Of a stretch of DNA of 40,846 nt, positions 40,738 to 40,846 are shown one piece after another. The DNA is from Desulfovibrio cuneatus DSM 11391 (GTDB taxonomy: Bacteria > Desulfobacterota > Desulfovibrionia > Desulfovibrionales > Desulfovibrionaceae). Both the position numbers and the translations under genes were made by a program. The notes beneath the pieces were generated by a model, which was given only the letters and a program-made list of their open reading frames with translations, was not told where the DNA came from and ran no database searches. Position 1 is the stretch's first letter; every line of letters starts with the position of its first letter. The DNA is taken from the NCBI RefSeq assembly GCF_000430005.1, contig NZ_AUCY01000029.1, forward strand, positions 1-40,846, read 5' to 3'.

Positions 40738-40846
40738 GGAAACGCGCAGTTATTTCGTTTGGCAAGGCGCGAGCTTTTTTTGAAGCAGGAGTGACAATTC
40801 CGCAGGAAAGCGGAATTGGGAACCGCCCGCAGGGCGGGAGCCGAAG
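40738..40846 (+). repeat. palindromic repeat copy 8, cut by window end
   Basis: The left end GGAAACGCGCAGTTATTTCG and T-rich arm match the family. After 40797 the core switches to GGAATTGGGAACCGCCCGCA followed by GGGCGGGAGCCGAAG. That is the inverse of the block ending near 16283 in composite copy 4. The right end is beyond the window. The left flank GATTACATAGCA (40722-40733) matches 10667-10678. Confidence 0.82.

Noticed and set aside
1-40846. tRNA or rRNA genes.
   Set aside because: No T-loop-like GGTTCGAATC pattern with cloverleaf arms or rRNA stretch was recognised by eye. A tRNAscan/Infernal run would be decisive.

Overview
The window looks like a chromosome segment of a Gram-negative, flagellated, probably anaerobic deltaproteobacterium, most likely a member of the Desulfovibrionaceae. 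This is inferred from gene content and protein style, not from a database search. Supporting content includes flagellar rod and L-ring genes, HypF hydrogenase maturation, the PyrK/PyrD-B electron-transfer form of dihydroorotate dehydrogenase, arabinose-5-phosphate isomerase for LPS, FtsEX and mannose-nucleotide synthesis. Most genes are GC-rich. A clearly AT-richer island lies at about 17.7-21.5 kb.

Layout. 0.5-5.4 kb, minus strand: type II asparaginase, the GTPase Der, a hotdog thioesterase fused to an ACT-like domain, and arabinose-5-phosphate isomerase. 5.6-6.4 kb: a 2-Cys peroxiredoxin with its own sigma70-type promoter and terminator. 6.5-10.5 kb, minus strand: flgF-flgG-flgA-flgH behind a sigma54-type promoter and ending in a terminator, without flgI or flgJ. 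10.9-17.5 kb, plus strand: uracil permease, ftsE-ftsX, ilvD and tRNA m1A methyltransferase, each separated by a copy of a dispersed palindromic repeat. 17.6-21.8 kb: the AT-rich island. 21.8-26.4 kb, minus strand: a chemotaxis receptor and a U32-family protein. 26.6-31.2 kb, plus strand: pyrK-pyrD and hypF. 31.4-36.9 kb, plus strand: manC-manB, a zinc-finger membrane protein, an SDR epimerase and a GT2 glycosyltransferase, probably serving surface polysaccharide. 37-40.6 kb, plus strand: mutY, an L,D-transpeptidase-fold protein lacking its catalytic cysteine, and a class V aminotransferase.

The best candidate for an undescribed system is in the island. A minus-strand operon encodes (i) a 124-residue protein with a Sec signal peptide followed by a second, double-glycine-like leader, (ii) an outer-membrane beta-barrel with two small N-terminal repeat domains, and (iii) a periplasmic, possibly lipid-anchored, C39 peptidase. 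A 12-bp hairpin separates (i) from (ii). The layout suggests export by Sec, leader removal in the periplasm by a C39 protease that is not part of an ABC transporter, then delivery through or onto the outer membrane. It resembles a reduced functional-amyloid (Fap-like) locus. A convergent gene of unknown function with a near-consensus sigma54 promoter sits beside it. Decayed transposase and GAF-domain remnants flank the island.

The second notable feature is a family of about 125-bp palindromic repeats with conserved terminal inverted repeats and a variable, self-complementary core. Five full-length copies, two composite copies with exchanged cores, one copy cut by the window end, and several solo or collapsed ends are present, almost always in the gap just 5' of a gene. 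A different REP-like repeat, also found downstream of the thioesterase gene, lies in frame inside hypF.
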